DNA of 64,000 nucleotides from Spirosoma sp. KUDC1026 (GTDB lineage: Bacteria > Bacteroidota > Bacteroidia > Cytophagales > Spirosomataceae): assembly GCF_013375035.1 (NCBI RefSeq), contig NZ_CP056032.1, positions 4,090,001-4,154,000 on the forward strand, read 5' to 3'. Both the position numbers and the translations under genes were made by a program. The notes below the pieces were generated by a model. That model ran no database searches, was not told the origin of the DNA, and was given only the letters and a program-made list of their open reading frames with translations. Positions 33,407 to 41,783 of this stretch are shown here, in pieces. How positions within the stretch are numbered: the first letter of the stretch is position 1; each line of letters begins with the position of its first letter.

Positions 33407-33450
33407 AAAAAAGACTAGCCGTAAGCGTTTGCCCACGGCTAGTCTTTTTT
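33407..33450. terminator. Intrinsic terminator, bidirectional
   Basis: A perfect 16-bp stem (33407-33422 with 33435-33450), A6 on the left arm and T6 on the right, with a 12-nt loop, between the convergent DUF2911 and symporter genes. Confidence 0.9.
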
Positions 33451-33484
33451 GTAGTATCTGTAGAACCTCGGTCTTTTTTTTCGT

Positions 33485-35185
33485 CTAATTTATCACGTCT
33501 TCCTGCTTTTTCATCACCCGCTGCAGTATCCAGGCGAAGAGGACGACGAGCAGACAGCCGATAGCGTTCAGCCACAGGAAGGCCGTCAGATTGAAATACC
33601 AGCTCAGAACTACAAATACTTCGGCCAGCAGCGTTGCCCAGAACGTAGCGCGCCCACCGATGGACTTGACGTAGAAGGCGACGACAAACACCCCCAGAAT
33701 AACGCCGTAAAACAGCGACCCCAAAATGTTTACGGCCTCGATCATACTGCCGAGCCGGTTGGCGAACTGGGCGACGAAAATGCAGAAAATTCCCCAGCCA
33801 ATGGTGGCCCAGCGCGACGCCTGCAGGTAATGGGCATCGCTGTCTTCCGGCCGGATCAGTCGTTTATACACATCCACAATGGTTGTTGAGGCCAGTGAAC
33901 TGTAGGCCGAGGCAATCGAGCCCATCGACGCACTGAAGATCACGGCGATGAGCAGGCCAATCAGGCCATGCGGCAGATAATCCAGCACGAAGCGGAGAAA
34001 CACGTAGTTGCCGTCATTGGTATCGGCGGCCGGATTGTTCTTTTTGACCAGATCAACGATACTCGTTTTTACCGTTTTCAGGGCTTCATCGGTTTCTTTA
34101 AGCGTCGTGGTGGCCGTTTCCTGAGCCGCATCGTCATTGGTTTGGATGGCAGCCTGCATATCAATAACCGCCCGCTGCCGCTGCGCAGTCAGGTTCTGGT
34201 GCTTGATTTCGGCGAGCTGATACGCTTTGGCGTAGGGGCCCTGTTTAAGCAGATCGGTTTCCTGCGTATTGAAAAACGCCGGTGCCGGATTGAACTGATA
34301 AAACACGAACACTAGCACGCCCACCAGTACGATCAGAAACTGCATAGGCACCTTCAGGAGTCCGTTCATCAGCAACCCCAGCCGACTCTGCCCAATGGAC
34401 TGCCCCGTCAGGTAGCGCCCCACCTGCGACTGGTCGGTGCCGAAATAGGATAGCTGCAAAAAGAAGCCGCCAATCAGGCCGGACCAGATGTTATACCGAC
34501 TGTCGGGATCAAATTTCAGGTCAATCAGGTTCATCCGCCCCGCCTTACCCGCGACGTGTAAGGCATCAACAAAACCCACACCCTCGGGCAGTAGTTTTAC
34601 GGTCAGGTAACCCGCCAGCCCCATCGCGAACGTAACAACCAGCATCTGCTGCAGGTGGGTGTAGGAGATGGCTTTGGTACCGCCCGTTACGCTGTAGACC
34701 AGCACAATTCCGCCCATAATCAGGTTGGTCCAGTAAATGTTCCAGCCCAGGATGGTCGACAGAATGATGGCCGGTGCGTAGATCGACAGCCCGGTCGACA
34801 GGCCGCGCTGGAGCAGAAACAGGCCCGCCGTAAGGGTCCGTACCCGCGTATCGAAGCGATTTTCGAGAAACTCGTAGGCCGTAAATACCCGTAGTTTATG
34901 GAATATTGGCACGAACGTAACCGACAGCACGACCATAGCCAGCGGCAGGCCAAAATAGAACTGCACAAACCGCATCCCGTCGGCGAAGCCCTGCCCCGGC
35001 GCCGACAAAAACGTAATGGCACTCGCCTGCGTGGCCATCACCGACAGGCCGACGTGGTACCACGGCAATGATTGTCCCGCTAGTAGGTAGTCGTCCATAC
35101 TGCGGCTGCCCCGGCTCCGAATCATGCCATAGGCGATGATTCCCAGCAGTGTCGCCACCAGCACGCCCCAATCCAGTCCACTCAT
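33485..35185 (-). CDS. Sodium:solute symporter (SSS family) with a large hydrophilic insertion
   Basis: A 566-aa inner-membrane transporter of the SSS/SLC5 family, about 13-14 helices. GFADGMRFVQFYFGLPLAM, the SYTHLQQMLVV region and FGTDQSQVGRYLTG are typical. Between two helices at about residues 299-395 there is a hydrophilic, helical, coiled-coil-like stretch (NTQETDLLKQG...TIVDLVKKNN region) absent from classical members. I chose the ATG at 35185, which overlaps the stop of the 41-aa gene as ATGA; the frame extends to a GTG at 35197. The substrate is unknown. Confidence 0.9.
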   Translation of the reverse strand: MSGLDWGVLVATLLGIIAYGMIRSRGSRSMDDYLLAGQSLPWYHVGLSVMATQASAITFLSAPGQGFADGMRFVQFYFGLPLAMVVLSVTFVPIFHKLRVFTAYEFLENRFDTRVRTLTAGLFLLQRGLSTGLSIYAPAIILSTILGWNIYWTNLIMGGIVLVYSVTGGTKAISYTHLQQMLVVTFAMGLAGYLTVKLLPEGVGFVDALHVAGKAGRMNLIDLKFDPDSRYNIWSGLIGGFFLQLSYFGTDQSQVGRYLTGQSIGQSRLGLLMNGLLKVPMQFLIVLVGVLVFVFYQFNPAPAFFNTQETDLLKQGPYAKAYQLAEIKHQNLTAQRQRAVIDMQAAIQTNDDAAQETATTTLKETDEALKTVKTSIVDLVKKNNPAADTNDGNYVFLRFVLDYLPHGLIGLLIAVIFSASMGSIASAYSSLASTTIVDVYKRLIRPEDSDAHYLQASRWATIGWGIFCIFVAQFANRLGSMIEAVNILGSLFYGVILGVFVVAFYVKSIGGRATFWATLLAEVFVVLSWYFNLTAFLWLNAIGCLLVVLFAWILQRVMKKQEDVIN

Positions 35186-35307
35186 GACAACCAGCACATT
35201 AGGACGTAAAACAGGATCATTTCAACCACCAGCGCGCCAATGACGATGGCGTAGAGCTGGGGCCAGGAGCTGACAAAAGGCGGTAGATCGTTTGGCTGAT
35301 CGGGCAT
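35182..35307 (-). CDS. 41-aa single-helix membrane protein coupled to the symporter
   Basis: A short gene: MPDQPNDLPPFVSSWPQ, then one hydrophobic helix (LYAIVIGALVVEMILFYVL) and MCWLS. Its stop TGA overlaps the symporter ATG (ATGA), a standard sign of translational coupling. Likely a small accessory subunit or stability factor for the symporter, as seen with other small membrane proteins beside transporters; the role is inferred. The gap to the preceding barrel gene is 81 bp. Confidence 0.7.
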   Translation of the reverse strand: MPDQPNDLPPFVSSWPQLYAIVIGALVVEMILFYVLMCWLS

Positions 35308-35388
35308 GAACGCGGAAGGGCTTGTCTGATTACAACGGCGAAAGTACGGCAAATCGGTGTACCAGCCGGGAATAATCCCCCAGAAGAA

Positions 35389-36288
35389 TTACTTACTGAT
35401 CCGCAGGTGGTAGCTGGCGAAGGGAAGCAGGATGACGGTTGTTTCGATACGAGGTCCGAAAAACGTTGGTAAATACACCGCCAGGTCGAACGCGTGCCGC
35501 CGACGATCAAAGCGAACACCACCCGAAACCGTAGCGGCTACGCCATTTATCCCTCCGCCAAACACCAGCAGATTTTCGCTGATGAAACTTAGTTTAGGGC
35601 TTACCTTCCGAACGATTCCGAACGAACCAACGGCGCTACGCGAGAAACTCCCTCTGGATACGCTCCAGCCCAGCCCGTAGGTCGCGTTATTCTGGCGGTC
35701 GCCGGTCGTAACCATCCCCTGTACGTAGCCAATCCCGGCGAAATCGCTGCCCAGATACAGGCTTGGAATCCGTATCCCGGCATATTGCGCATGGACTCCC
35801 AGCCGGACCCGTTGCCCAACGGGAAACGAGATTTTGGTGTTCAGACTGAACAGAAACGTGGGTAGGAACGTATAAAACGTCGTGCCTACGCTCCAGTTGT
35901 CAGTAATGCCGTACTCAAACTGACTCAGCGAGAGCAGATAATTCCGAAAGTACAGCTTACCGGCCTCCGCCGAATACGCCGTTGGCAACACGCGCATCGT
36001 TTGCGGAAACAGATTCGGAAAGGTCTCCCCTTCCGCCTGTGCGCCAACTTTCTCCAGCCGGACAATCTGATCCGATTTTACGGTAATGGTGCCCACGTTT
36101 TCCGTCCGAATAATGGCTTCCGCACTATCCTGTCGGATCAGTTCACCCCGCAGCCGGGTTCCGTCTTTTAATAAAATAGAATAGGTCTGTTTTTCGACCG
36201 GTGTAGACGGCCGCTGCTGGTAATAATCGTCCTGGGCGACAACTAACAGTGGCAGCGCCACCATGATGGTCAAGAGAAGGTATTTCAT
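35389..36288 (-). CDS. Outer-membrane barrel protein with one Sm-like N-terminal domain (paralogue 1)
   Basis: A 299-aa protein. A signal peptide (LLLTIMVALPLLVVAQ) is followed by a small Sm/SH3-like barrel (about 36-80: ILLKDGTRLRGELIRQDSAE, TVKSDQIVRLE) and a beta-rich C-terminal half (about 100-299) that looks like an outer-membrane barrel, ending VDRRRHAFDLAVYL-type strands. It is a close paralogue of the gene just upstream; both share the DGT.xRG.xIRQDS motif and the RRRHAFD signature. The stop of the upstream paralogue is 19 bp away. The function is unknown. Confidence 0.75.
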   Translation of the reverse strand: MKYLLLTIMVALPLLVVAQDDYYQQRPSTPVEKQTYSILLKDGTRLRGELIRQDSAEAIIRTENVGTITVKSDQIVRLEKVGAQAEGETFPNLFPQTMRVLPTAYSAEAGKLYFRNYLLSLSQFEYGITDNWSVGTTFYTFLPTFLFSLNTKISFPVGQRVRLGVHAQYAGIRIPSLYLGSDFAGIGYVQGMVTTGDRQNNATYGLGWSVSRGSFSRSAVGSFGIVRKVSPKLSFISENLLVFGGGINGVAATVSGGVRFDRRRHAFDLAVYLPTFFGPRIETTVILLPFASYHLRISK

Positions 36289-36307
36289 GTGGATAATGGA
36301 GACTCAT

Positions 36308-37501
36308 TTAGTTAGCGCCAATCAACAGATTATACCCTACATATGGAAAGAATCGTACTGCCTTATTTTCGTAGAGGTAAGGCCGTTCATAAAACAACCC
36401 GAACACGCCCATATCAAATGCGTGCCGCCGACGATCAATACGTACTGCCAGCGAGGCCGTTACCCGCTCGCGATTGTAGTAATGATAGGATGCCCCCAGG
36501 TTAACCCGGTTGTCACTGATGATTGTCAGACCGGGTGACACGTTCTGCATGATGCCAAGCGTCAGAAACTTCTGGGTCGGCAGCCGCTCAGTTATGTATG
36601 GATAATAAGATGACTGCAAAGGCTGTGGGTACGCATAGCCTATAACGCGCTCTTTCCCCGGCACGGCCATACCATACCCCAATGTGACATTATGCTGGCT
36701 GCTGCCAAATGTCGCCAGACCATGAAGCGTGAGAATGCCTTTTCGGGTCGGGTATATTTTTGCATCATCGGCCTGGTAGCGGGCATTTACGGCCAGTCTG
36801 ATGAATCGACCGAGGGGCGCGCTGAGTTTAGTAAACAGCAGTGGACTGAAGTCGGAATATAGCCCCGTACCCAGGTAATTGTCCTGACTGATCAGGTACG
36901 GAACCGGTGCCACAAAACTCGCCCCTACGCTCCAGAACCGGGTTATCCCGTAATCAAACTCGTTCAGCAACAACAGGGTATTACGGTAATAAAAACGGCC
37001 TTTTTCGGGATTATATGCCGTCAGGCCCGACAAGAGCCAGGGTGAGAAACGGTTCGTAAATACCCGACCAGTATCGGCATTGACTTCAGCCGACAGGGTT
37101 TCTGTCCGGAGAAGCAACTCGGGTTCAAAGTAGGTTAACTGTCCGTTTCGCTTCCGTACCGTGATCATCGTACTATCCCGCCGAACGAATGTACCTTCTA
37201 TTCGGGAGCTGTCGCGGAAGAAAAAGGTGGTATACGACGCCCCACCGGAGCTAACCATTTTCGGAGGGCGGTCGGCGGTGATTCGGTTAACCTGATCCGA
37301 TTCGATGAACGTCATCACATCACCCCGTTGCTGAACCGTAATTAGACTGCTGTCCTGCCGGATAATCTTTCCGCGCACCACTGTACCGTCGCGCATGATC
37401 AGGTACGACTGTTTCCGCTGGGTATCCTCGGGACGTATTTGAATTCGTTGTGCCCACAGCAGTGTTGGGCTAATCAACAACCAGAAAAGAACTGTTTTCA
37501 T
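36308..37501 (-). CDS. Outer-membrane barrel protein with two Sm-like N-terminal domains (paralogue 2)
   Basis: A 397-aa protein. A signal peptide (VLFWLLISPTLLWAQ) is followed by two tandem Sm-like units, at about 33-77 (SYLIMRDGTVVRGKIIRQDS) and 90-133 (YTTFFFRDSSRIEGTFVRRDS), then a barrel (about 155-397) with RIDRRRHAFDMGVF. Paralogue 1 has only one Sm-like unit, so one of the pair gained or lost a copy. I chose the ATG at 37501, which gives a signal peptide; the frame extends to an ATG at 37549 inside the divergent aminotransferase. The start is 22 bp from that gene. Confidence 0.75.
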   Translation of the reverse strand: MKTVLFWLLISPTLLWAQRIQIRPEDTQRKQSYLIMRDGTVVRGKIIRQDSSLITVQQRGDVMTFIESDQVNRITADRPPKMVSSGGASYTTFFFRDSSRIEGTFVRRDSTMITVRKRNGQLTYFEPELLLRTETLSAEVNADTGRVFTNRFSPWLLSGLTAYNPEKGRFYYRNTLLLLNEFDYGITRFWSVGASFVAPVPYLISQDNYLGTGLYSDFSPLLFTKLSAPLGRFIRLAVNARYQADDAKIYPTRKGILTLHGLATFGSSQHNVTLGYGMAVPGKERVIGYAYPQPLQSSYYPYITERLPTQKFLTLGIMQNVSPGLTIISDNRVNLGASYHYYNRERVTASLAVRIDRRRHAFDMGVFGLFYERPYLYENKAVRFFPYVGYNLLIGAN

Positions 37502-37523
37502 CAGGAAGGGTGTTAGGAAATTG

Positions 37524-38747
37524 ATGAGTAAGATTGAAAATTCCGTCATACAAGTGGTAACACACCGGCAATTATTTTTCCAGCATATAGCACAGACCTC
37601 AGATTTTCCGCTGGCGTTGGAAATTGACCGGGCCGAAGGCCTATATCTTTATTCTACGGACCAGGTCACGCGCTACATGGACCTTATTTCGGGGATTGGC
37701 GTCAGCAACGTTGGTCACCGGCATCCGAACGTAGTAGCCGCTATTCAGCAGCAACTGGACAAGTATCTGCACCTGATGGTGTACGGTGAGTACGTACAGA
37801 CGCCCCAGACGGAACTGGCCCACGCCCTGACTCAGACACTACCCGGCAACCTGGATACGGTCTACTTTACCAACTCAGGGACGGAAGCCGTTGAGGGCGC
37901 GATGAAACTGGCCAAGCGCTACACCGGCCGTAGCGAGATTATTAGCTGCTTCAACGCCTACCACGGCTCTACGCAGGGTGCGCTTTCTCTCTCCGGTGAC
38001 GAGAATTTTAAACGAAACTACCGTCCCCTCCTCCCCGATGTCCGTCATATCCGGCACGGAGCGATGGACGATCTGGCGCAGATTACAGGCCGTACCGCGG
38101 CCGTAATCATGGAAGTGGTTGGCGGAGAATCGGGCGTTCGCGTACCCAGCGCGAGCTATTTACAGGCGGTACGTCGACGCTGTACGGAGGTGGGTGCGCT
38201 ACTGGTCTTCGACGAAATTCAGACGGGCTTCGGACGTACCGGTACGTTCTGGGCGTTTGAGAGTTTTGACGCTATTCCTGATATTCTGCTGTGCGCCAAA
38301 GGTATGGGGGGCGGTATGCCGATCGGAGCGTTCATCAGCTCGGCTGAGATTATGCAGGTGTTCCGCAACAACCCGATTCTGGGGCACATCACGACGTTCG
38401 GCGGACACCCCGTTTCCTGCGCGGCCTCGCTGGCTACCTTACAGACCATCCGTGAGCAGGGACTACACGAACAGGCCGAAGCCAAAGGTCAGTTGTTTAA
38501 GCAGCTGCTCCGTCATCCAGCCATCAACGAGGTGCGCGGCAAGGGGCTGATGATGGCCGTCGAATTCGACTCATTTGACGTCCTGAAAGCCGTCATCGAC
38601 CGCGCTATTGAGAACGGCGTCATTACAGACTGGTTCCTGTTCTGCGACAATTCCATGCGCATTGCCCCGCCCCTTATCATCACAGAGGAACAGATTCGGG
38701 AAGCCTGCGCCGTTATTCTGGAAGCGGTCGAGTACGTAGTGGGCTAA
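37524..38747 (+). CDS. Class III aminotransferase (PLP-dependent)
   Basis: A 407-aa aminotransferase of the acetylornithine/ornithine/GABA group. The PLP lysine is Lys259 in LLCAKGMGGGMPIGAF, with the ThrGly pair in NSGTEAVEGAMKLAKRYTGR near residue 115 and the Asp in VFDEIQTGFGRTG. The N-terminal AIQQQLDKYLHLMVYGEYVQ is typical of class III proteins. The substrate cannot be told from sequence. I chose the ATG at 37524 over a TTG at 37521. It is divergent from the barrel genes and convergent with a 39-aa gene. Confidence 0.88.
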   Translation: MSKIENSVIQVVTHRQLFFQHIAQTSDFPLALEIDRAEGLYLYSTDQVTRYMDLISGIGVSNVGHRHPNVVAAIQQQLDKYLHLMVYGEYVQTPQTELAHALTQTLPGNLDTVYFTNSGTEAVEGAMKLAKRYTGRSEIISCFNAYHGSTQGALSLSGDENFKRNYRPLLPDVRHIRHGAMDDLAQITGRTAAVIMEVVGGESGVRVPSASYLQAVRRRCTEVGALLVFDEIQTGFGRTGTFWAFESFDAIPDILLCAKGMGGGMPIGAFISSAEIMQVFRNNPILGHITTFGGHPVSCAASLATLQTIREQGLHEQAEAKGQLFKQLLRHPAINEVRGKGLMMAVEFDSFDVLKAVIDRAIENGVITDWFLFCDNSMRIAPPLIITEEQIREACAVILEAVEYVVG

Positions 38748-38863
38748 GGAAACAGCACCGTCAGCGTACCAACCAGCAGCGCCAGTCCGAACAGAATCAG
38801 TGCACCAATCAGAAAGGTTTTCCCCAGACTACCGCCGGATTTAGGGGGCATTTCGTTTGCCAT
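38744..38863 (-). CDS. 39-aa single-helix membrane protein
   Basis: A short gene reading MANEMPPKSGGSLGKTF followed by one strongly hydrophobic helix (LIGALILFGLALLVGTLTVL) and FP. Its stop codon interlocks with the aminotransferase stop (ctaa, 4-bp overlap), the same arrangement as at 2542-2545. It lies in a stretch otherwise without genes. I find no named family; it is supported only by clean start, stop and a plausible membrane helix. Confidence 0.55.
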   Translation of the reverse strand: MANEMPPKSGGSLGKTFLIGALILFGLALLVGTLTVLFP

Positions 38864-39015
38864 AAGAATTTGGTATCAATAAAGCGGCCGGTTGGCGCAT
38901 TGGTTTCTCAACGCACCAACCGCCCCAATGAGTTTCCGAGAGTTAATGGTTTGACCCTGATTTTAGGCACTTGGATGGCAATAGCCTTCCCGGCACTTTA
39001 TTATCAATATTCTCT

Positions 39016-39082
39016 CAACGTATCAAAGGTTCAACTATACCAGAATTTTGAACTATGGCATAGTTGAACCTTTGATACGTTG
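39016..39082. repeat. 23-bp perfect inverted repeat
   Basis: Arms 39016-39038 and 39060-39082 match perfectly with a 21-nt loop, followed on the plus strand by TTTTAC. It ends 31 bp from the stop of the Gfo/Idh gene (minus). A minus-strand T run is absent, so it may be a factor-aided terminator. A second, weaker hairpin lies at about 38885-38920. The region 38864-39113 holds nothing else I can support. Confidence 0.65.
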
Positions 39083-39113
39083 TTTTACGTGTAGACACCG
39101 TGGCAAATTACTT

Positions 39114-40421
39114 TTACACCGGGTATTGCCACTCCCCTCGATATGCCCGGCTCAGGAGTTTGTTTGCTTCGGGATCGTTGGGGATCTGGCTGCCGTCCCA
39201 GGCTACGCTACGTCCCAGTTTCAGCGACAGCATACCCAGCAGCGCCATGTTCGTGGAGCGCTGACCGATCTCAATATCGCAAATGGGTAATTTATTCGAT
39301 TTGATGCTGCCTAAAAAGTTAGCCCAGAGCTGGGCAATGTTCTGATCGTCGGGTTGATTCAGTTGCGCGTCCTGATGAATGACCTGCTTTTTCGGGTCGG
39401 ACGGGTAGAAGGTCCAGCCATCGAGCCAGCCCATATGGAATGTGCCTTCCGTGCCGTAAAAATATACGCCTACGGCCTGCTGGGGGTGCGTTTTCTCGGC
39501 CATATTACCGCCGAAAGTCCGGTGCTCCCAGACAGCCGTAAAATCGTCAAATTCAAAGGTCGACACCTGATGATCAGGCGCATCGGTGCTGTCCTGCCTG
39601 ATGGCCCGCCCACCGGTCGAGTACACCTTTCGGGGATGTTTCTCATCCGTACACCACAGAATCTGATCCATCCAGTGAACACCCCAGTCGCCGAGAGTTC
39701 CGTTAGCGTAGTCCAGGAAGTTACGCCAGCCTCTCGGGTGCATGGCGGGGTTGTAGGCACGTAACGGCGCGGGACCACACCACATATTCCAGTCCATCTC
39801 CTGGGGCGCTTCGCCGTCGGGCGTTGGTTTTCCGGGGCCACCGCTGTAATGCACAAACGCCCTTGCCATACCAATTTTCCCGACCTTACCCGACTTGATA
39901 AACTCCATACCCGATACGTTATGGGGCGATACGCGTCGGTGCATACCCACCTGACAGATACGCCCGGTCTGGCGGGCCGTTTTCACCATCGCCTTGCCTT
40001 CATTGATGGTATGACCGATCGGTTTTTCGACGTACACATGGGCACCGGCCTGCATGGCCGCAATAGCAATAAGCGGGTGCCAGTGGTCGGGGGTGGCCAC
40101 GATGACGATCTCAGGCTTCTCGGTGGCCAGCATTTCCCGATAATCCCGGTACAGTTTCGGCCGGTCGGTTGTCAGCTTACCCAGTTCGTCGCTGGCCTTT
40201 TTGAGCTGACGCGAATCCACATCGCACATGGCCACGATTTTTGATTCACCAGCCTGCACGGCGCATCGCAGGATGTTGCCCCCCCACCAGCCGGTACCCA
40301 CTACGGCGGTACGGTATTTTTCTGCTTTTTTAGGCGTGATAAACGCCCGAACCTCCATTGGATCGGTGATTAAGGCAGCGCCCGCCAGCGCCGAAGTTTT
40401 CAGAAAGTCGGTACGGTTCAT
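39114..40421 (-). CDS. Gfo/Idh/MocA family oxidoreductase with signal sequence
   Basis: A 435-aa NAD(P)-dependent oxidoreductase, the second of this family in the window. The N-terminus (FLKTSALAGAALI) resembles a Tat or lipoprotein-like signal without a twin-Arg. TAVVGTGWWGGNILRC is the Rossmann start and HVYVEKPIGHT the EKP motif. The C-terminal domain has WGVHWMDQILWCT and MGWLDGWTFYP. The closest relatives are sugar-acid or inositol dehydrogenases, but the substrate is unknown. Not closely similar in layout to the 18043 gene. Confidence 0.88.
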   Translation of the reverse strand: MNRTDFLKTSALAGAALITDPMEVRAFITPKKAEKYRTAVVGTGWWGGNILRCAVQAGESKIVAMCDVDSRQLKKASDELGKLTTDRPKLYRDYREMLATEKPEIVIVATPDHWHPLIAIAAMQAGAHVYVEKPIGHTINEGKAMVKTARQTGRICQVGMHRRVSPHNVSGMEFIKSGKVGKIGMARAFVHYSGGPGKPTPDGEAPQEMDWNMWCGPAPLRAYNPAMHPRGWRNFLDYANGTLGDWGVHWMDQILWCTDEKHPRKVYSTGGRAIRQDSTDAPDHQVSTFEFDDFTAVWEHRTFGGNMAEKTHPQQAVGVYFYGTEGTFHMGWLDGWTFYPSDPKKQVIHQDAQLNQPDDQNIAQLWANFLGSIKSNKLPICDIEIGQRSTNMALLGMLSLKLGRSVAWDGSQIPNDPEANKLLSRAYRGEWQYPV

Positions 40422-40588
40422 AGGATACTGGTAGTTAGCCCATTCAGGTCGCTGCCGATACCCAGACCAGCAACACAGGTGCTTTTAGCCAATAAAGTAT
40501 GACCTACTGGCTAAGCTACTGATACGGAACTGTAACCAGTAGCGCCTGTCCATTCGAACGAGAGTAATTGATCCATATTAACGATTGC

Positions 40589-41539
40589 TTACAGCATCAG
40601 CTCCATCTGAATATTGGCTCGCTGATAAGGGGAAACGGCCCCCACGATCCGCTGGAAGCCCAGTTTATGGTATAGATTGATGGCCGGTTTCAGCATCGTA
40701 TTGCTTTCCAGATATACCCGTTTGGCGCCCAGTGCCCTGGCTTTATCCAGAGCAGCCTGCCCCAGCAGCCAGCCCACATGCTTTCCCTGCGCTTTGGGCG
40801 ACACGGCCATTTTAGCCATCTCGTAACTGACATCGTCCATTTTGATCAGGGCACAGGTACCAACGGGCTCGCCCTGGTAGAGCGCCATCAGAATTGCCCC
40901 GCCCGGCTGGAGAATTTTCTCATCGGGGTGATTCAGGGCCTTGTAATCAGCTTCTTCCATTACAAAATAGTTCGTAATCCATTCCTGATTGAGTTGACGG
41001 AAGGCGTCATGATACTGCTCCGTGTAAGGTACAATCGCCACCTGCCCCCGCTCGCGCTGTTTACGGTGTTCATTCACTCGCTCGAACAAACTTTGCTGAG
41101 CCAGCAGATAGTCAAGCTCGTCCAGCGCCATCCAGATGTTGTGCTGGGTCTGGGTCAGCATATCGTCGACGGCATTCCCTACGTCGGTCAGCTGATGTTG
41201 CAGCGCCGGAAGCTGCTGCCGGGCCTGATCCGTCAACGTAATGATTGTTTTGCGCCCGTCGTCGGCGGATTTACTGATTGTTACAAACCCGCGCTGATTC
41301 ATCTCTTTAATCACCTGGCTCACTGATGCCTGCGACTGACCTATCGTTTCTGCCAGTTGCGCGACCGACTGGCTATCCTGCTGCGTGAGGGCGTAGACTA
41401 CTGGAAACCAGCGCGGCTCAGTAGCCACACCGTAGAGAGCATAAACCTTTGTTGCTTCCTGCGTCAATCGCTCGCTCATCTGCCGTAATCGGCTCCCTAA
41501 CGCCAGAGGCCCCGTTTTTTGAAAGAAATTCATATGCAT
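40589..41539 (-). CDS. MarR-type regulator fused to a GNAT acetyltransferase
   Basis: A 316-aa two-domain protein. The N-terminal half is a MarR winged helix (about 1-150; AQLAETIGQSQASVSQVIKE, FVTISKSADDGRKTIITLT). The C-terminal half is a GNAT fold (about 165-316) with acetyl-CoA loop KAQGKHVGWLLGQAAL and YHKLGF. This fusion is a known type thought to couple acetylation to gene control. A 12-bp palindrome lies upstream and is a candidate autoregulatory operator. The start is at 41539 or the in-frame ATG at 41533. Confidence 0.9.
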   Translation of the reverse strand: MHMNFFQKTGPLALGSRLRQMSERLTQEATKVYALYGVATEPRWFPVVYALTQQDSQSVAQLAETIGQSQASVSQVIKEMNQRGFVTISKSADDGRKTIITLTDQARQQLPALQHQLTDVGNAVDDMLTQTQHNIWMALDELDYLLAQQSLFERVNEHRKQRERGQVAIVPYTEQYHDAFRQLNQEWITNYFVMEEADYKALNHPDEKILQPGGAILMALYQGEPVGTCALIKMDDVSYEMAKMAVSPKAQGKHVGWLLGQAALDKARALGAKRVYLESNTMLKPAINLYHKLGFQRIVGAVSPYQRANIQMELML

Positions 41540-41549
41540 TACAATTTAC

Positions 41550-41561
41550 ATAAGTACTTAT
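41550..41561 (-). promoter_or_regulatory. Palindromic site upstream of the MarR-GNAT gene
   Basis: ATAAGTACTTAT (41550-41561) is a perfect 12-bp palindrome, 10 bp before the start. A matching half-site ATACTTAT lies at 41578-41585. The form and distance suit autoregulation by a MarR protein. Confidence 0.5.
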
Positions 41562-41783
41562 ACAATTATAAATAATGATACTTATTTCTCCAACTAAATG
41601 GTAGATACACTTCTGTTATTCTCGTTTTGATCCAGCTAGCTAGACAAAAAAGACAGTACTGTAAGAACGCTTTTAAGTATGTGATTATCGACAAACGCGA
41701 ACCACTCATTGGTAGAATGCCGCTTCCGTTTGTCAAACCCGGTCAATCGCCGTAATTTCGGGCTATTATTAGTTGCTCGTGCT

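Noticed and set aside
35217-35522. 101-aa ORF on the minus strand upstream of the symporter
   Set aside because: It overlaps the barrel gene and the 41-aa gene in another frame and has a low-complexity Ser/Pro/Cys translation.
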